Positions 35,223-46,877 of a DNA stretch of 64,000 nucleotides are shown here, in pieces. The DNA comes from Allodiplogaster sudhausi. Its lineage: Eukaryota > Nematoda > Chromadorea > Rhabditida > Diplogasteridae. The stretch is from positions 5,507,501 through 5,571,500 of the forward strand of contig CALZFC010000016.1 in the NCBI GenBank assembly GCA_945643635.1, in the 5' to 3' direction. How positions within the stretch are numbered: the first letter of the stretch is position 1; the number at the start of each line of letters is the position of its first letter. The notes under the pieces were generated by a model. That model had not been told where the DNA came from and made no database searches. It saw only the letters and a list, made by a program, of their open reading frames with translations. The translations under genes and the position numbers were made by a program.

Positions 35223-36296
35223 TACAGTGCCGGTCAAAATTCTATTAACTTTTGGTTTTTCGTGCATACTTTCTTTCAAAGTTAATGAAAGTTGATGAAA
35301 TTTTCAGGGTTGCTTGTTTATGCTGTTAGATTATTAGTAACAGAATATTGATTTCATAGATCGACTACAAGGCGAGAAAAAAATCAATAGGTCAAATCAT
35401 TCGAGGTGCACATTTAGGCGTGCTGAACAAAGTGGGTTGTTTCTTTGATATTCGGGTAGTTTTTATTTGATGCATGATTTTTCAGTATTCTAGAGCGTCT
35501 CTGCGATTCCGCTTTGAGCTAATCGGATTTATTCAAAAGTTTTTACATGTTGCCTGCCCCCAGTTCAAGATCAACGCACTCGGCCTGAGATGCAGACGGT
35601 TCAGGAATATAAAATCGATCATTTAGATGGTTATTTGAGCTGTTAAAATTAGGTGCTAACTATTTGTGCACACTCTCAACACCGCGGTCAACTTTGGTCT
35701 TCAGCCCAGACGCACTTATAGTGCTGCTGTGCAGGGGTCCGTGTTCCAAAAGTGGTTTTGCCAATTTCAAATGGTAGATAATAGGCTTTTATACCTTAAG
35801 AAGCCCTATTTCATCCTTGTCTTCATGAACCCACAAGATTCAGTAGATCGTTTGAATGTACCCGTGCCATAGAGTAGTACGTTGACCTACAAGACAAGAA
35901 AGTACTCCCGAAAAACTTAACATCGAATCAAAAATCACATTAATCGGTACAGACGAATGTTCAGCAAGCGTCTAAATAACTATTAGATAATTAAGTGTTC
36001 TGATTGATCTAGAACCAAACGTTGTCAAATACACCGTACTACTATGCCACGGGTACATTCAAACGATCTACTGTATCTTGTGGGTTCAGGAAGACAGGGA
36101 TGAAATAGGGCTTCCAAAGGTATAAAAGTCTATGATCTATCATTTGGGATTGGCAAAACCGCTTTTGGAACATGGACCCCTGCACAGCATCACTATAAGT
36201 GCGTCTGGGCTAAGGACCAAAGTTGACCGCAGTGTTCAGAATGTGCGCAAATAGTTAGCACCTAATTTTAACAGCTCAAATAACCATCTACATTAG
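35223..36296. mobile_element. Tc1-like foldback element, right arm truncated
   Basis: The left end is TA then cagtgccggtcaaaa, followed by an acttttggttttt block, very like the terminal repeat of nematode Tc1 elements. 35630-35880 and 36035-36296 are inverted copies of each other (shared gtgctaactatttg and cagacgcacttata words). The right arm stops at 36296, about 400 bp before its expected end. It has no transposase frame. It belongs to the same family as 59812-61003. Confidence 0.75.
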
Positions 36297-36324
36297 TTCA
36301 ATGATGACCTTGTTATCATTGCAG

Positions 36325-37690
36325 GCCATATAAACAACGGCGAAAACGACATTGTCTACAATTCAGTGACATGTTCAGGTGAGATTGTCATAACGGATAC
36401 TTGAGGGAATTATTAAATGAGAACGATTTTTCATATGCATTCTTATTTATGGCAACTTAAATCTAGCTGTGAAAGTAATTCAGAAAAGCATTAAAAGAAC
36501 AATTTTAGATCACTAAATTATATGAAATTTTTAGTCTATCATTTATATAAAAACATATTTGAAACAAATAATAGTTTTTCAGGCGCTATTCCCCCAAGCA
36601 CGACAACTACCTCTTCAACAACCACTACTTGTAAGTACACTTCATTTGGTTGTCTATATAAAAACAATAATCTAAACTTTTTCAGCCAATTTACTTAATC
36701 TATTATTTTCCTTTTTTAGTTATTTTTTCTTGTTAGTTGCCTTGGTTGAATATATAAGTTTGATCTGATTTTCTTATTTTGGTTGCTTCAAAACGTTTTA
36801 GTTTCGCTTCTAAACTTATGTTCATTGGTCTCGTCATGTTGTTGTTATCGATTTGTAAATTTGAAACCAACTACGAAAACGATAAAGATGTTCTTTCTCT
36901 CGAAATTTGTCAATGTTTTGCAGTGCGTAAAACGCATACTTGAACGATTAAGCGCAATATCAGACAAAAGTTATAGTAAAATTATGATATGAATGATAGA
37001 TAAACAAAACATAAAAAGAGTAATGTTAATGATCTGTAAAGTCGTTTGGTGAAAGAAGTTGAAATATCAATATTAGAATGTCTTAAATATTAAACGAATC
37101 GTGTCTCGCATTGAACAACATGCAAAAATGTTTCCCTTTTTTTCTTACTCAAGCAAAATAGAGTCCATATTTAGATGGTATATGTAATGTCATCACGCTG
37201 TTATTGTAGCCCACTGCTCACAACAGCGACACGGTGTAGAAGACGATGGGAGGGATAGGGATATCAAGTGTTTATCTTCTGGAGCCGCTGCAACGCCAAC
37301 AATCACAAGGAAGCACGCTCAACTGCTTGGTAAGCAGAAGGAAACAGGAACTCCACCTTTCGCTAGGCGTGAGACATCTCACACTGACTTGGAAAAGTCC
37401 AGCAAAGCAATGATGACAATTGCTACGTGACATAATGAAATATACGTAGAAAGATACTAGGCATAATATACAAACAAACATTTAACAACATGGGATACTA
37501 CACAATGGAATGAATGGGCGAAAGGGTTCTAGAATGGGCTTGCGCATTACATATTTACTCTTTCGTTTTGGGTACAAAAGAACCAAGCATTATAGCATTC
37601 TTTGCTACACTTCACGCCGTCGTATCGACAACCAGCCGTTCAAATGCTTTGCGGCGTCAAGCGACTGACATCAGTTAACGTTATTTGTTT
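36325..37690 (+). pseudogene. Relic of a C6-7TM gene (left duplicate)
   Basis: 36325-36378 (54 nt) and 36583-36630 (48 nt) are intact copies of C6 exon 5 (ending YNSVTCSG) and the Thr-rich stalk exon (AIPPSTTTTSS), both with good splice sites and phase 1. Intron 6 sequence continues to about 36960 and matches 49300-49400. At about 37605-37690 a frame-broken copy of the last receptor exon is recognisable (tcacgccgtcg, caaatgctttgc, gcgtcaagcga). The 3' flank to about 37830 matches 53840-53930. The first four C6 exons are replaced by the Tc1-like foldback, and the middle 7TM exons are deleted. This shows that the C6 and 7TM parts at 47476-53780 were duplicated together. Confidence 0.72.
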
Positions 37691-38266
37691 TATTTTTTCT
37701 AAACAACAAATTTCTCTCTGCTATTTAATTTTAGCTAATTGAGAAAACCGGTAAGAATTAGGCCTCTTCATTGACGAATTCTCGCATAATAAATGCATAT
37801 ACATAATTGCATGAAAAGTTGACATTCGAAGGTTTTTTATCTGTTTCAAGGGATTTTTAGACGAGTGGAAAAGGCTTGCGTTGGCTTAAACCAAGCACAT
37901 ACTGGCAGTTCACGACTTTCGCTGTCCTGTAAACTCGCATAGGAATGATTTTTACCAATTTTGTCTGTGCATATTTAGCACGGTGAATGATAATGGTGCT
38001 AATTAACGCATCTCTTTATATATCTATTTATATGATATAAAAAATAGTTTATTTCGATGGTGGCTTGTCTTTTCTTTAATCGTAAACATTGAGGATCGAT
38101 TGCTATTCCGAGCGTTCGCAGAGTTCCATTGGTATTACCCCCCCCCCCCCCCCCTCCCTTTTCTCATTAGTTGCACTGATAGTATGACGTGGTATTCTAT
38201 ATGTTGTCACATCTTTAACTTGATGTACGAATAAATATAAATAAATAAATAAAGTCCATATTAAAA
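37691..38266. other. Flank with 16-bp poly-C run
   Basis: A run of Cs lies at about 38139-38154. The rest is 3' flank of the relic and AT-rich sequence with a TAAA repeat at 38232-38252. Confidence 0.5.
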
Positions 38267-38589
38267 GCGCCTGTATCGATGATCAATTCTATCGCAGCCT
38301 CGGATCGATTTTTTTTTTCAATTTTTGTTTGGAGCGTGTGCTATGCACATATCGCCGCAACGAGCCAAGATTACTTTGTTTACAGTAGAAATTTATTCAT
38401 AGGAGCCTTGGGAAGGTGGGTCAACCAGCCCTCGCAGGGCCGGCCATTCCCTTCTCTGCCCGCGAGCCAATATCTGGTGACAATATCATCCTTGTTGTTG
38501 GAACAAACAAAATCGTGTCAAAAGATAATATTTAGTGCGAGCAGCTAATTATTATGTGCTTTCGTGAAATTATTCCTTGGTATACAAAG

Positions 38590-39329
38590 TTCAGCCGGGC
38601 GTGGAATCTGAGCAGGGACGGAAACGACGGGCGGGTTGCCGCCGAAGCTTGTGAGACTGATGGAGTGCAGGCGGAGGCGTCGTATGTTTGCGGCACCGGC
38701 TCGTGCTGGAAAGGAGCTAATGAATATGAATAAGTTTGTGTTAATAGTATTTAAAATTGATTCAAAGTATGCTGTAAAACGGATATTCGAGTAATGACAC
38801 TATTCAAGTCGATTTTTTAAGATAAATGTTAGAATCAAACTTTTAGTGTAATACATTGAAAAATACCACCCATCCCTCTAGTATAACCCATCCTTCTAAA
38901 AAATGCCCCTCCCCCGCAATTGTATGGAAAATGGTACCCGGGGGATATCAATAGAGAAAATAAGGTATCCTCTCGCAAAACCACACGTTCGATTGAGGAA
39001 AAAAAGTTTGGCACATAAAGTTTCCAGTTCTGTCCGCAGTTTTTCCAACATTGATAAATAAGTAAATTTATTTATTTTTGACCGGTTCTAGAAGAGTAAC
39101 CAAAATTAAAATGTGTACCGTATGCTCTGGCGATAAACGACTTCGTTGCGCCCGTTGATGCGTATGTAGTCAATATACTTATTGGTCTATGAATGGGAGA
39201 TGAGAAGGTTTGCGATTTCTTTGGCCCCCCACAGAATCGGCCGCAGCGGAACGGTGAGAACACCTGCAAAATGGACTAACAATGAAGGAACGAAATCACT
39301 ACATGACGCTGCTGCATTCCCAGAGCCAG
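38590..39329 (-). pseudogene. C6 pseudogene fragment, minus strand
   Basis: From 38705 down to about 38590, after an acceptor (tttccag), the frame reads HEPVPQTYDASAC, matching exon 3 of the gene at 55004 (HEPVAQTFDAAAC). It then needs a one-base shift to continue SVPAQIPRPAE. A weak exon 4 remnant (AGSGNAAASCSDF) lies at about 39268-39329 after an acceptor. This is the left-unit counterpart of the convergent C6 gene at 55004-56622. An identical copy sits at about 40449-41188 in the tandem duplication. Confidence 0.6.
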
Positions 39330-39501
39330 CTGTGCAGATAAGCTGATGTTGAGTGGAAATAGAATTTGTCTCCCTTTCCACTTTTCTCACTCTCTCTCTG
39401 TCTCTCTCTCTGTCTCTCGCTCACTCTAACCATCACTAACAGAATATTTCTGTTAATCTCTCTAATTGCGCTCCTATTTGCTAGCCTTTTCTATTCGAAC
39501 T

Positions 39502-39878
39502 TTTTGTGTCCTCCGCCAGAGGGGACAAGAAATAGAACTGTGGGTAGACGAGGCGAGAGCGGGAAAGGGTTTATTGAGAGCAGAGGGAATGAGAGAGAGA
39601 AAGGAGGGTCGACCGCTTGAGAAAGAGAACGAGGAATGAAGTGCCGCTTTAACTCGTCATCTGGTCTTTTATACTATTCTGAACTGAACAAGATTTACGT
39701 ATTACTATTATGATAATATATTGCTATTATGATAATTAAATAGCGTGAGTATTATAATGCTAGATGATTCTAATAAAGGTCACATAGCAATAATAATAAA
39801 TTACAATATTTATAGCTGGACTCACAGAGTCCATAAAACATATATATAAATATGTAGATATGTACTATCTACTTAACA
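39502..39878 (-). repeat. Duplicated copy of the gypsy 3' LTR
   Basis: It is identical by eye to 41361-41737 and preceded by the same GAACT. It arose by the tandem duplication, not by an independent insertion: the flank and internal sequence are copied with it. Confidence 0.85.
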
Positions 39879-41360
39879 ACTCCCCCTTAAGATTGAAAAC
39901 TTACAATCTTATTTAAAATGAGGAAAAATAAGAGCTAATAATAGCTCTTCTTGGAGGGGTCTGGATTCAGTCGCTTCGGTGGCTGTCGTTGGCGCTGTGG
40001 ACGTGGCTGTACTTGTGGGATGACTGTCTGAGGCGTAGCTTGTTGAATAGCAGTTGATATGATGCTGCTTGAGCTGTACGACCTTGCCGTCCTGTTCATG
40101 CTGTTCGGGCTGTTTCCAGACAAAGCGCCTGTATCGATGATCAATTCTATCGCAGCCTCGGATCGATTTTTTTTTTCAATTTTTGTTTGGAGCGTGTGCT
40201 ATGCACATATCGCCGCAACGAGCCAAGATTACTTTGTTTACAGTAGAAATTTATTCATAGGAGCCTTGGGAAGGTGGGTCAACCAGCCCTCGCAGGGCCG
40301 GCCATTCCCTTCTCTGCCCGCGAGCCAATATCTGGTGACAATATCATCCTTGTTGTTGGAACAAACAAAATCGTGTCAAAAGATAATATTTAGTGCGAGC
40401 AGCTAATTATTATGTGCTTTCGTGAAATTATTCCTTGGTATACAAAGTTCAGCCGGGCGTGGAATCTGAGCAGGGACGGAAACGACGGGCGGGTTGCCGC
40501 CGAAGCTTGTGAGACTGATGGAGTGCAGGCGGAGGCGTCGTATGTTTGCGGCACCGGCTCGTGCTGGAAAGGAGCTAATGAATATGAATAAGTTTGTGTT
40601 AATAGTATTTAAAATTGATTCAAAGTATGCTGTAAAACGGATATTCGAGTAATGACACTATTCAAGTCGATTTTTTAAGATAAATGTTAGAATCAAACTT
40701 TTAGTGTAATACATTGAAAAATACCACCCATCCCTCTAGTATAACCCATCCTTCTAAAAAATGCCCCTCCCCCGCAATTGTATGGAAAATGGTACCCGGG
40801 GGGATATCAATAGAGAAAATAAGGTATCCTCTCGCAAAACCACACGTTCGATTGAGGAAAAAAAGTTTGGCACATAAAGTTTCCAGTTCTGTCCGCAGTT
40901 TTTCCAACATTGATAAATAAGTAAATTTATTTATTTTTGACCGGTTCTAGAAGAGTAACCAAAATTAAAATGTGTACCGTATGCTCTGGCGATAAACGAC
41001 TTCGTTGCGCCCGTTGATGCGTATGTAGTCAATATACTTATTGGTCTATGAATGGGAGATGAGAAGGTTTGCGATTTCTTTGGCCCCCCACAGAATCGGC
41101 CGCAGCGGAACGGTGAGAACACCTGCAAAATGGACTAACAATGAAGGAACGAAATCACTACATGACGCTGCTGCATTCCCAGAGCCAGCTGTGCAGATAA
41201 GCTGATGTTGAGTGGAAATAGAATTTGTCTCCCTTTCCACTTTTCTCACTCTCTCTCTGTCTCTCTCTCTGTCTCTCGCTCACTCTAACCATCACTAACA
41301 GAATATTTCTGTTAATCTCTCTAATTGCGCTCCTATTTGCTAGCCTTTTCTATTCGAACT

Positions 41361-41737
41361 TTTTGTGTCCTCCGCCAGAGGGGACAAGAAATAGAACTGT
41401 GGGTAGACGAGGCGAGAGCGGGAAAGGGTTTATTGAGAGCAGAGGGAATGAGAGAGAGAAAGGAGGGTCGACCGCTTGAGAAAGAGAACGAGGAATGAAG
41501 TGCCGCTTTAACTCGTCATCTGGTCTTTTATACTATTCTGAACTGAACAAGATTTACGTATTACTATTATGATAATATATTGCTATTATGATAATTAAAT
41601 AGCGTGAGTATTATAATGCTAGATGATTCTAATAAAGGTCACATAGCAATAATAATAAATTACAATATTTATAGCTGGACTCACAGAGTCCATAAAACAT
41701 ATATATAAATATGTAGATATGTACTATCTACTTAACA
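41361..41737 (-). repeat. 3' LTR of the gypsy element
   Basis: 377 bp matching the 5' LTR apart from six substitutions, one of them in the terminal tg (now tt in plus reading). Confidence 0.92.
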
Positions 41738-41750
41738 ACTCCCCCTTAAG
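41738..41750 (-). other. Polypurine tract of the gypsy element
   Basis: Minus strand cttaagggggagt lies directly before the 3' LTR, the expected site for plus-strand priming. Confidence 0.6.
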
Positions 41751-41793
41751 ATTGAAAACTTACAATCTTATTTAAAATGAGGAAAAATAAGAG

Positions 41794-44700
41794 CTAATAA
41801 TAGCTCTTCTTGGAGGGGTCTGGATTCAGTCGCTTCGGTGGCTGTCGTTGGCGCTGTGGACGTGGCTGTACTTGTGGGATGACTGTCTGAGGCGTAGCTT
41901 GTTGAATAGCAGTTGATATGATGCTGCTTGAGCTGTACGACCTTGCCGTCCTGTTCATGCTGTTCGGGCTGTTTCCAGACAAACTTGGTCCGATCGAATT
42001 CTGGTCAATTCCGTTCGACTGATTCGTATTATTTGGCATCATGCCATTCATTCCGCCAGAGATCATCGTGGTGGAGAAAGTATCCAGCAGTACAGACAAC
42101 GGTAGATTCGTGCTATCTGTTTCCGTTGCAACGTCTCCATGGTACAATACCAGCTGATTCGCGTGCGCCTTGATGATCCGACTGTTTTCCAGCTTGACTG
42201 AGAAGGCAACACGGCCTTTCTTGTTCAGAATCTCGCCGCAGAGCCACTTCTTGTCAGCAGTCTTAATGCTCGTCTTGTATCGAACCAAATCGCCGACTGA
42301 GAAATGACGTGACTTCGTGCCATGATAGCGATCAAATTTTTTCTTCATTTGTTCATCGATTCTTCCAGACGGCAACGATGGTTTCAGCAAGTCAATTCGC
42401 GACCTCATTTTCCTTCCGGGCTCTTTCCACCGATCTGGGCATTTGGGTTCCTCTGGAAATGGAACAGGAACGCACTGAGACATTGTGTCTTTGGCAGCTC
42501 TCCTTTCATCTTCAAGAGACTTCTCTTCAACGTATCCACGAATCTCTCTGCTTGGCCGTTAGATTGCGGATGGTAAGGAGGGCTGGTCACGCGCTTGATT
42601 CCATTCCGTTGACAATATTCTTGGAACGCTCCGGAAGTGAACTGCGTGCCGTTATCGGTTACCACCACATCGGGCAAACCGAACTGGGCCACACGCTTCT
42701 CGAACGCGTTTACTGTCACTGCTGCGGTTATTCTGCTTGTCATTTCGATTTCCGGCCATTTCGAGTGAGCATCTACCATCACCAAATAGTACTCGCCGTC
42801 GACTGGTCCAGCGTAGTCCATGTGGACTCTTTGCCACGGTCTTTCCGTCTAAGACCATGGTTGAAGCGGTACTTTGATCGGGCACTTAGCCACACGAGCA
42901 CAACGATCACAGTGTTTCACCGTCTTCTCGATGTCGTCGTCAATCTTCGGCCAATAACAGATACTCCTTGCGAGTTCCTTCATTCGAACGATGCCGGGAT
43001 GTCCGTTGTGGAGTTCCTTCAAAACAGCAGCTCGTAGAGATTCAGGAATCACCACTCGTTCTCCAGAGAGTAGGCAACCATCAACTTCCGTCAGTGAATC
43101 TCATCTGTTGTAGAATTGGATTAGGTCTCCAGGCACCTTCTTCTTGTCCGGCCAATTGTTCTTAGTGAATTTCATCACCTTCTGCAACAGCTTATCTTTA
43201 GCTGTCTCCTTCTTGACGTCGGCTGCTGTCAGTGGCAACGCCCTGATGCTGCTTCTCAAAGACTCATTCAAGTCTTCCTCGACTTGGATGCTTGCAATGA
43301 CCACGTCTTCGTCTTCTGCCGGACAATCTGCGATCAATCGGGACAGTGCATCGGCATACGCGAAACTGTCAGTGCGGATATACTCGAGTGTGAAGTCGTA
43401 TCCAATTAGCATCGTTGCCCACCGTTGTAGCCTGTTTGCAGTCTACACTGGAATTCCCTTCTTGGAGCCGAAAATGGCCAGCAAGGGGCGATGGTCAGTT
43501 TGCAGAACGAACTTCCGGCCGTAGATATACCGATGGAACTTCTTCACTGCGTAGATCAGTGCCAATCCTTCCTTGTCAATCTGACCGTAATTCTTCTCAG
43601 CTGGCTTCAATGTTCGTGATGCATGAACGATTGGCTCTAAGCTTCCATTGGGCAACCTGTGCATGAGCACGGCTCCGATTCCGTAATTGCATGCATCGGC
43701 AGCGACCACCAACGGCTTCTTGGGGTCGTAGTGGACCAGTGACAATTTCGAAGTCAGTGCAGTTCGAATCTGTTCGAATTTCTTCTGGCATTCGTCTGTC
43801 CACTTCCACTTAGCATCCTTCTTCAGTAGCGCGTCCAAGGGTGCTCTCAAAATGTGCATTCCTTCGATGAACGGAGTGTAGTAATTCACCATCCCGAGAA
43901 ACGATTGGAGTGACTGGACATCCACTGGCTTCGACATTAGCGCGATGGCTTCCACCTTCTTAGGGTTCAGTCGTCGTCCGTGCTTGTCGATGATGAATCC
44001 GAGATACTTGATCTCTTCTGCTCCGAACTTGCACTTCTCGAGTTTCAGTTTGAAACCGAATTCTTGGATTCGCGACAGGGTTCGATCCAGATTCACGTCG
44101 TGTTCCTCCTTCGTGCAACCCATCACAATGACGTCGTCCAAGTAAGAGACTACACCTGGCAGTCCTTCCAGCATCACGTCCATCACTTCTTGGAAGATTC
44201 CCGGAGCCGACTTCACTCCAAAAGGCAATCTCTGGTACTGGTAATGTCCTTTGTGAGTGCTGATACAGAGAAGTTCCTTTGCGTTCTCTTCCATCTCAAT
44301 CTGGAGATACGCGTCTGCCAAGTCAATCTGGCAGAAGAATTTGCCGCCATTCAGGTTTGCGAAGATCGTTTCTGGATTCGGCAACGGATGAGTGTGCAAC
44401 TCCAGTGCTTCGTTCAGACCAGTCGCGAAATCTGCGCACAGTCTGATGCTTCCGTTCGCCTTCGCCACTGCGAGAATCGGTGCTGCCCATCTGGCAGTGT
44501 CCACTTTCTTGATCACTCCGAGGTTCTCCAGTCGGTCCAGCTCTGCTTCCACATTTGGGATGCTGGCAATCGGTACCGACCTCTTGTTCCGGAAAACCGG
44601 CTGGGCGCCTTCTTTCAGCTTCAATGACGCCTTCATTTTCGTGCACTTTCCGAGTCCTTCTGAGCAGACATGAGGGAAGTCCTTTTCCACCCAGTCTTTG

Positions 44701-44966
44701 TATTCACTCGGCGTGTTGCATCCTTTGTTGATCTGGTTGATTGACTGTTCGACGTTTTCAGTTACCAACTTGAATCGCAACTTTTCGAAAAAGTCCAATC
44801 CGAGAAGCATCAACGGATTCTCCGTCACGTAGACTGTTCCGTGCGCCGACCGATTCTCATGGCAGATCTCCGTTTCGAAACATCCAATGAGAGGAACTGC
44901 TGTCCACAGGCACTGACCGGCTTGCAATCTGCTTCTCTGCACCTTGGTGAGCCCATCTGCTCCCAA
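41794..44966 (-). pseudogene. pol: Gypsy pol: RT, RNase H, integrase, broken
   Basis: The first segment (44966-43443) covers the reverse transcriptase and most of RNase H. It has the LPFG block, the catalytic YLDD near residue 275, and RNase H DACNYGIGA with TDHRPL near its end. In-frame stops interrupt at 43443-43445, 43101-43103 and 42849-42851. Between them lie the integrase zinc finger (H-x-H, C-x2-C; 43055-42849) and the core with its D, D and E positions (DAHSKWPE, TDNGTQF, 42821-42405). A frameshift at about 42405-42483 leads to the C-terminal module (WLCGEILNKKG, then KAHANQL) and a Ser/Asn/Gln-rich tail ending at 41794. At least four lesions, so no functional pol is expected. Confidence 0.88.
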
Positions 44967-46126
44967 GTGTTCTTCGAGATCAGCGTGATACTGGCGCCGG
45001 TATCTACCTGCATCGTAGTCTTCACTCCTCCGATCAGCAGATCTACCTTGATCGACTTATTCTGCACCGTATTCACACAGATTGTGTTCAATCTTTCCGA
45101 CTTCTTACTGTGCTTCTGCGAGAACTTGTTCTGCGTCTTCTTCACTCTGCAGACTTTGCTGATGTGACCAATCTTCTCGCAGTTATGACACTTCTCGTTC
45201 TTGAATCGGCAGTTTTCTTGTGCGTGTCCTCGACCGCAACGGAAGCAAGGCTTTTCTTCTATAAACCTGCTGTCCTTCTGAGCGTGTGTGCCGTCGCCAC
45301 GAGACTTCTCGCTGACCTTCTCAGCTCTCTGATTGGCGAACTTCTGATGCTTCGACACAAAGTGTACCGTGGTGCCTTTGCCTTGCGTCTGCACCGCACT
45401 GCTCTCATTCTTCAGGACTGCGATCCGGTCGCATTCTTCTACCAACTCTTCCATGGTCACTGCCGCATTCTTCTTCAACTGGGAGAGAAGATGAAATGCC
45501 GTGTCTGCATGTCGCGGCGTATCGATTGCCGCCATGAAGAACATCGTCTTCAGTTGGTCATTCGAGAGTTCCGCCATCTTGGCCTCTTCAACTGATTTGT
45601 TCACTTCAGCCGAGAGTACTCTGAAGTCATTGATCCGCGTCGTGCTCATTCTTAGATTCAACAAGTACAGTCTCTTCTCGAAATCTGTCTTGTAGTCACC
45701 GAACAACTTCTTCAACTTCTCGACCGTCTCTGCGAGAGTGAAATCCGACACCTTCTTGGGCGTGATTGAGTTGCGGTACTGACTGTCGACCTTGATACTG
45801 AGTTTCCTCATCAGCATGAGCACCTTCTGTACTTCAGAGATGTGAGCAGCTTCCTTCTCGAAGAGATCTTCGTACTTGTTGTACCAAATATTGAAAGTGC
45901 AGCCGTCCTCTGGCTCGTATTCAAATACTTGGATTGTCCTTTCGAGTGCATCGATTGAGGGCCCTGCCCTTGCTGCATCATTTTGCCTCGGCGCGCTTCC
46001 ATTCTCGGTCGTATTCAGCCTCTCGAGTAGCATTTCAACAGTCTTCGCATGCTGTTCAGCTGCCTTCGCATTCTGCTCCTGCATCTCCTTCAGAGCTTGA
46101 AGGAATGCTTGTTGCATCTCAGCCAT
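44825..46126 (-). CDS. gag: Gypsy Gag plus protease ORF
   Basis: The ORF has 433 codons, intact. N-terminal coiled coil (Gln/Ala-rich, about residues 1-50), a retrotransposon capsid region (about 75-230), then two CCHC zinc knuckles at about 310-350 (C-F-R-C-G-R-G-H and C-H-N-C-E-K-I-G-H). Near 375 follows an aspartic protease with the DTGASITLI active site. The capsid and knuckles would bind and package the element RNA; the protease would cut the polyprotein. The end overlaps the pol frame by 142 nt in the -1 frame, so pol is expected to be made by -1 frameshifting in the overlap. Confidence 0.88.
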   Translation of the reverse strand: MAEMQQAFLQALKEMQEQNAKAAEQHAKTVEMLLERLNTTENGSAPRQNDAARAGPSIDALERTIQVFEYEPEDGCTFNIWYNKYEDLFEKEAAHISEVQKVLMLMRKLSIKVDSQYRNSITPKKVSDFTLAETVEKLKKLFGDYKTDFEKRLYLLNLRMSTTRINDFRVLSAEVNKSVEEAKMAELSNDQLKTMFFMAAIDTPRHADTAFHLLSQLKKNAAVTMEELVEECDRIAVLKNESSAVQTQGKGTTVHFVSKHQKFANQRAEKVSEKSRGDGTHAQKDSRFIEEKPCFRCGRGHAQENCRFKNEKCHNCEKIGHISKVCRVKKTQNKFSQKHSKKSERLNTICVNTVQNKSIKVDLLIGGVKTTMQVDTGASITLISKNTWEQMGSPRCREADCKPVSACGQQFLSLDVSKRRSAMRIGRRTEQST

Positions 46127-46149
46127 CGTCTTCGAGTTTTCTTCTGAAG

Positions 46150-46265
46150 ATCGGCTTCTGAAGATCGGGAATCAACCCTTGCCGCTCAGCTACTGTAGAT
46201 CGGGGATCAACCCTTTGCCGCTCAGCTGCTGAAGATCGGGGATCAACCCCTTGCCGCTCAGCTTC
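46150..46265 (-). repeat. Tandem repeats in the gypsy leader
   Basis: About 2.5 copies of a roughly 44-bp unit containing gatcgggaatcaaccc and ttgccgctcagct, between primer site and gag. A second set of short repeats (caaagcctcttt) lies at 46335-46405. Possibly packaging or translation signals. Confidence 0.7.
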
Positions 46266-46480
46266 TTCTGTCCGTTGGCTTAGCCCGCTGGCTTTCTTCG
46301 AAGACCACCAGAAGCCCGTTGGCTTGGGAAAATGGTGGGCAAAAAGCCTCTTTTTGGACAGGATGTTGGGCTCAAAGCCTCTTCACTGATTGGGCACAAA
46401 GCCTCTTTTCACTGGATGGGCAAATGGAAAGAAGCAGGCCAAAAACACCGCAGGTAAGGAATCGGCCGCCGCACGAGTTC

Positions 46481-46498
46481 TTGAGATCCTGATCGCCA
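46481..46498 (-). other. Primer-binding site of the gypsy element
   Basis: Two bases inside the 5' LTR the minus strand reads tggcgatcaggatctcaa, starting with the TGG expected to pair with a tRNA CCA end. The tRNA species was not determined. Confidence 0.6.
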
Positions 46499-46500
46499 AT

Positions 46501-46877
46501 TGTTGTGTCCTCCGCCAGAGGGGACAAGAAATAGAACTGTGGGTAGACGAGGCGAGAGCGGGAAAGGGTTTATTGAGAGCAGAGGGAATGAGAGAGAGAA
46601 AGGAGGGTCGACCGCTTGAGAAAGAGAACGAGGAATGAAGTGCCGCTTTAACTCGTCATCTGGTCTTTTATACTATTCTGAAATGAACAAGATTTACGTA
46701 TTACTATTATGATAATATATTGCTATTATGATAATTAAATAGCGTGAGTATTATAATGCTACATGATTCTAATAAAGGTCACATAGCAATAATAATAAAT
46801 TATAATATTTATAGCTGGACTCACAGAGTCCATAAAACACATATATAAATATGTAGATATTTACTATCTACTTAACA
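46501..46877 (-). repeat. 5' LTR of the gypsy element
   Basis: 377 bp with TG...CA-type termini in the plus reading (tgttgtgtcc...cttaaca). It should carry the element promoter and the start and end of the transcript. Confidence 0.92.

Larger units (their letters stand above)
38267..41985. repeat. Near-perfect 1.86-kb tandem duplication
   Basis: 38267-40127 and about 40128-41985 are direct repeats with offset 1858-1859. The only difference I found is one extra G near 40800. Each copy contains about 1.2 kb of flank (a C6 pseudoexon pair), one 377-bp LTR, and about 250 bp of the gypsy 3' end. The junction near 40127 joins the pol 3' coding region directly to an aagcgcctgtatcgatg word. Confidence 0.9.

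Noticed and set aside
38279..38548. 89-codon plus frame repeated at 40137
   Set aside because: Its identity reflects the 1.86-kb tandem duplication. The frame lies antisense to a C6 pseudoexon and lacks splice or domain support.
43144..45595. Plus-strand frames of 80-240 codons within the gypsy element
   Set aside because: They are antisense shadows of the gag and pol coding sequence.
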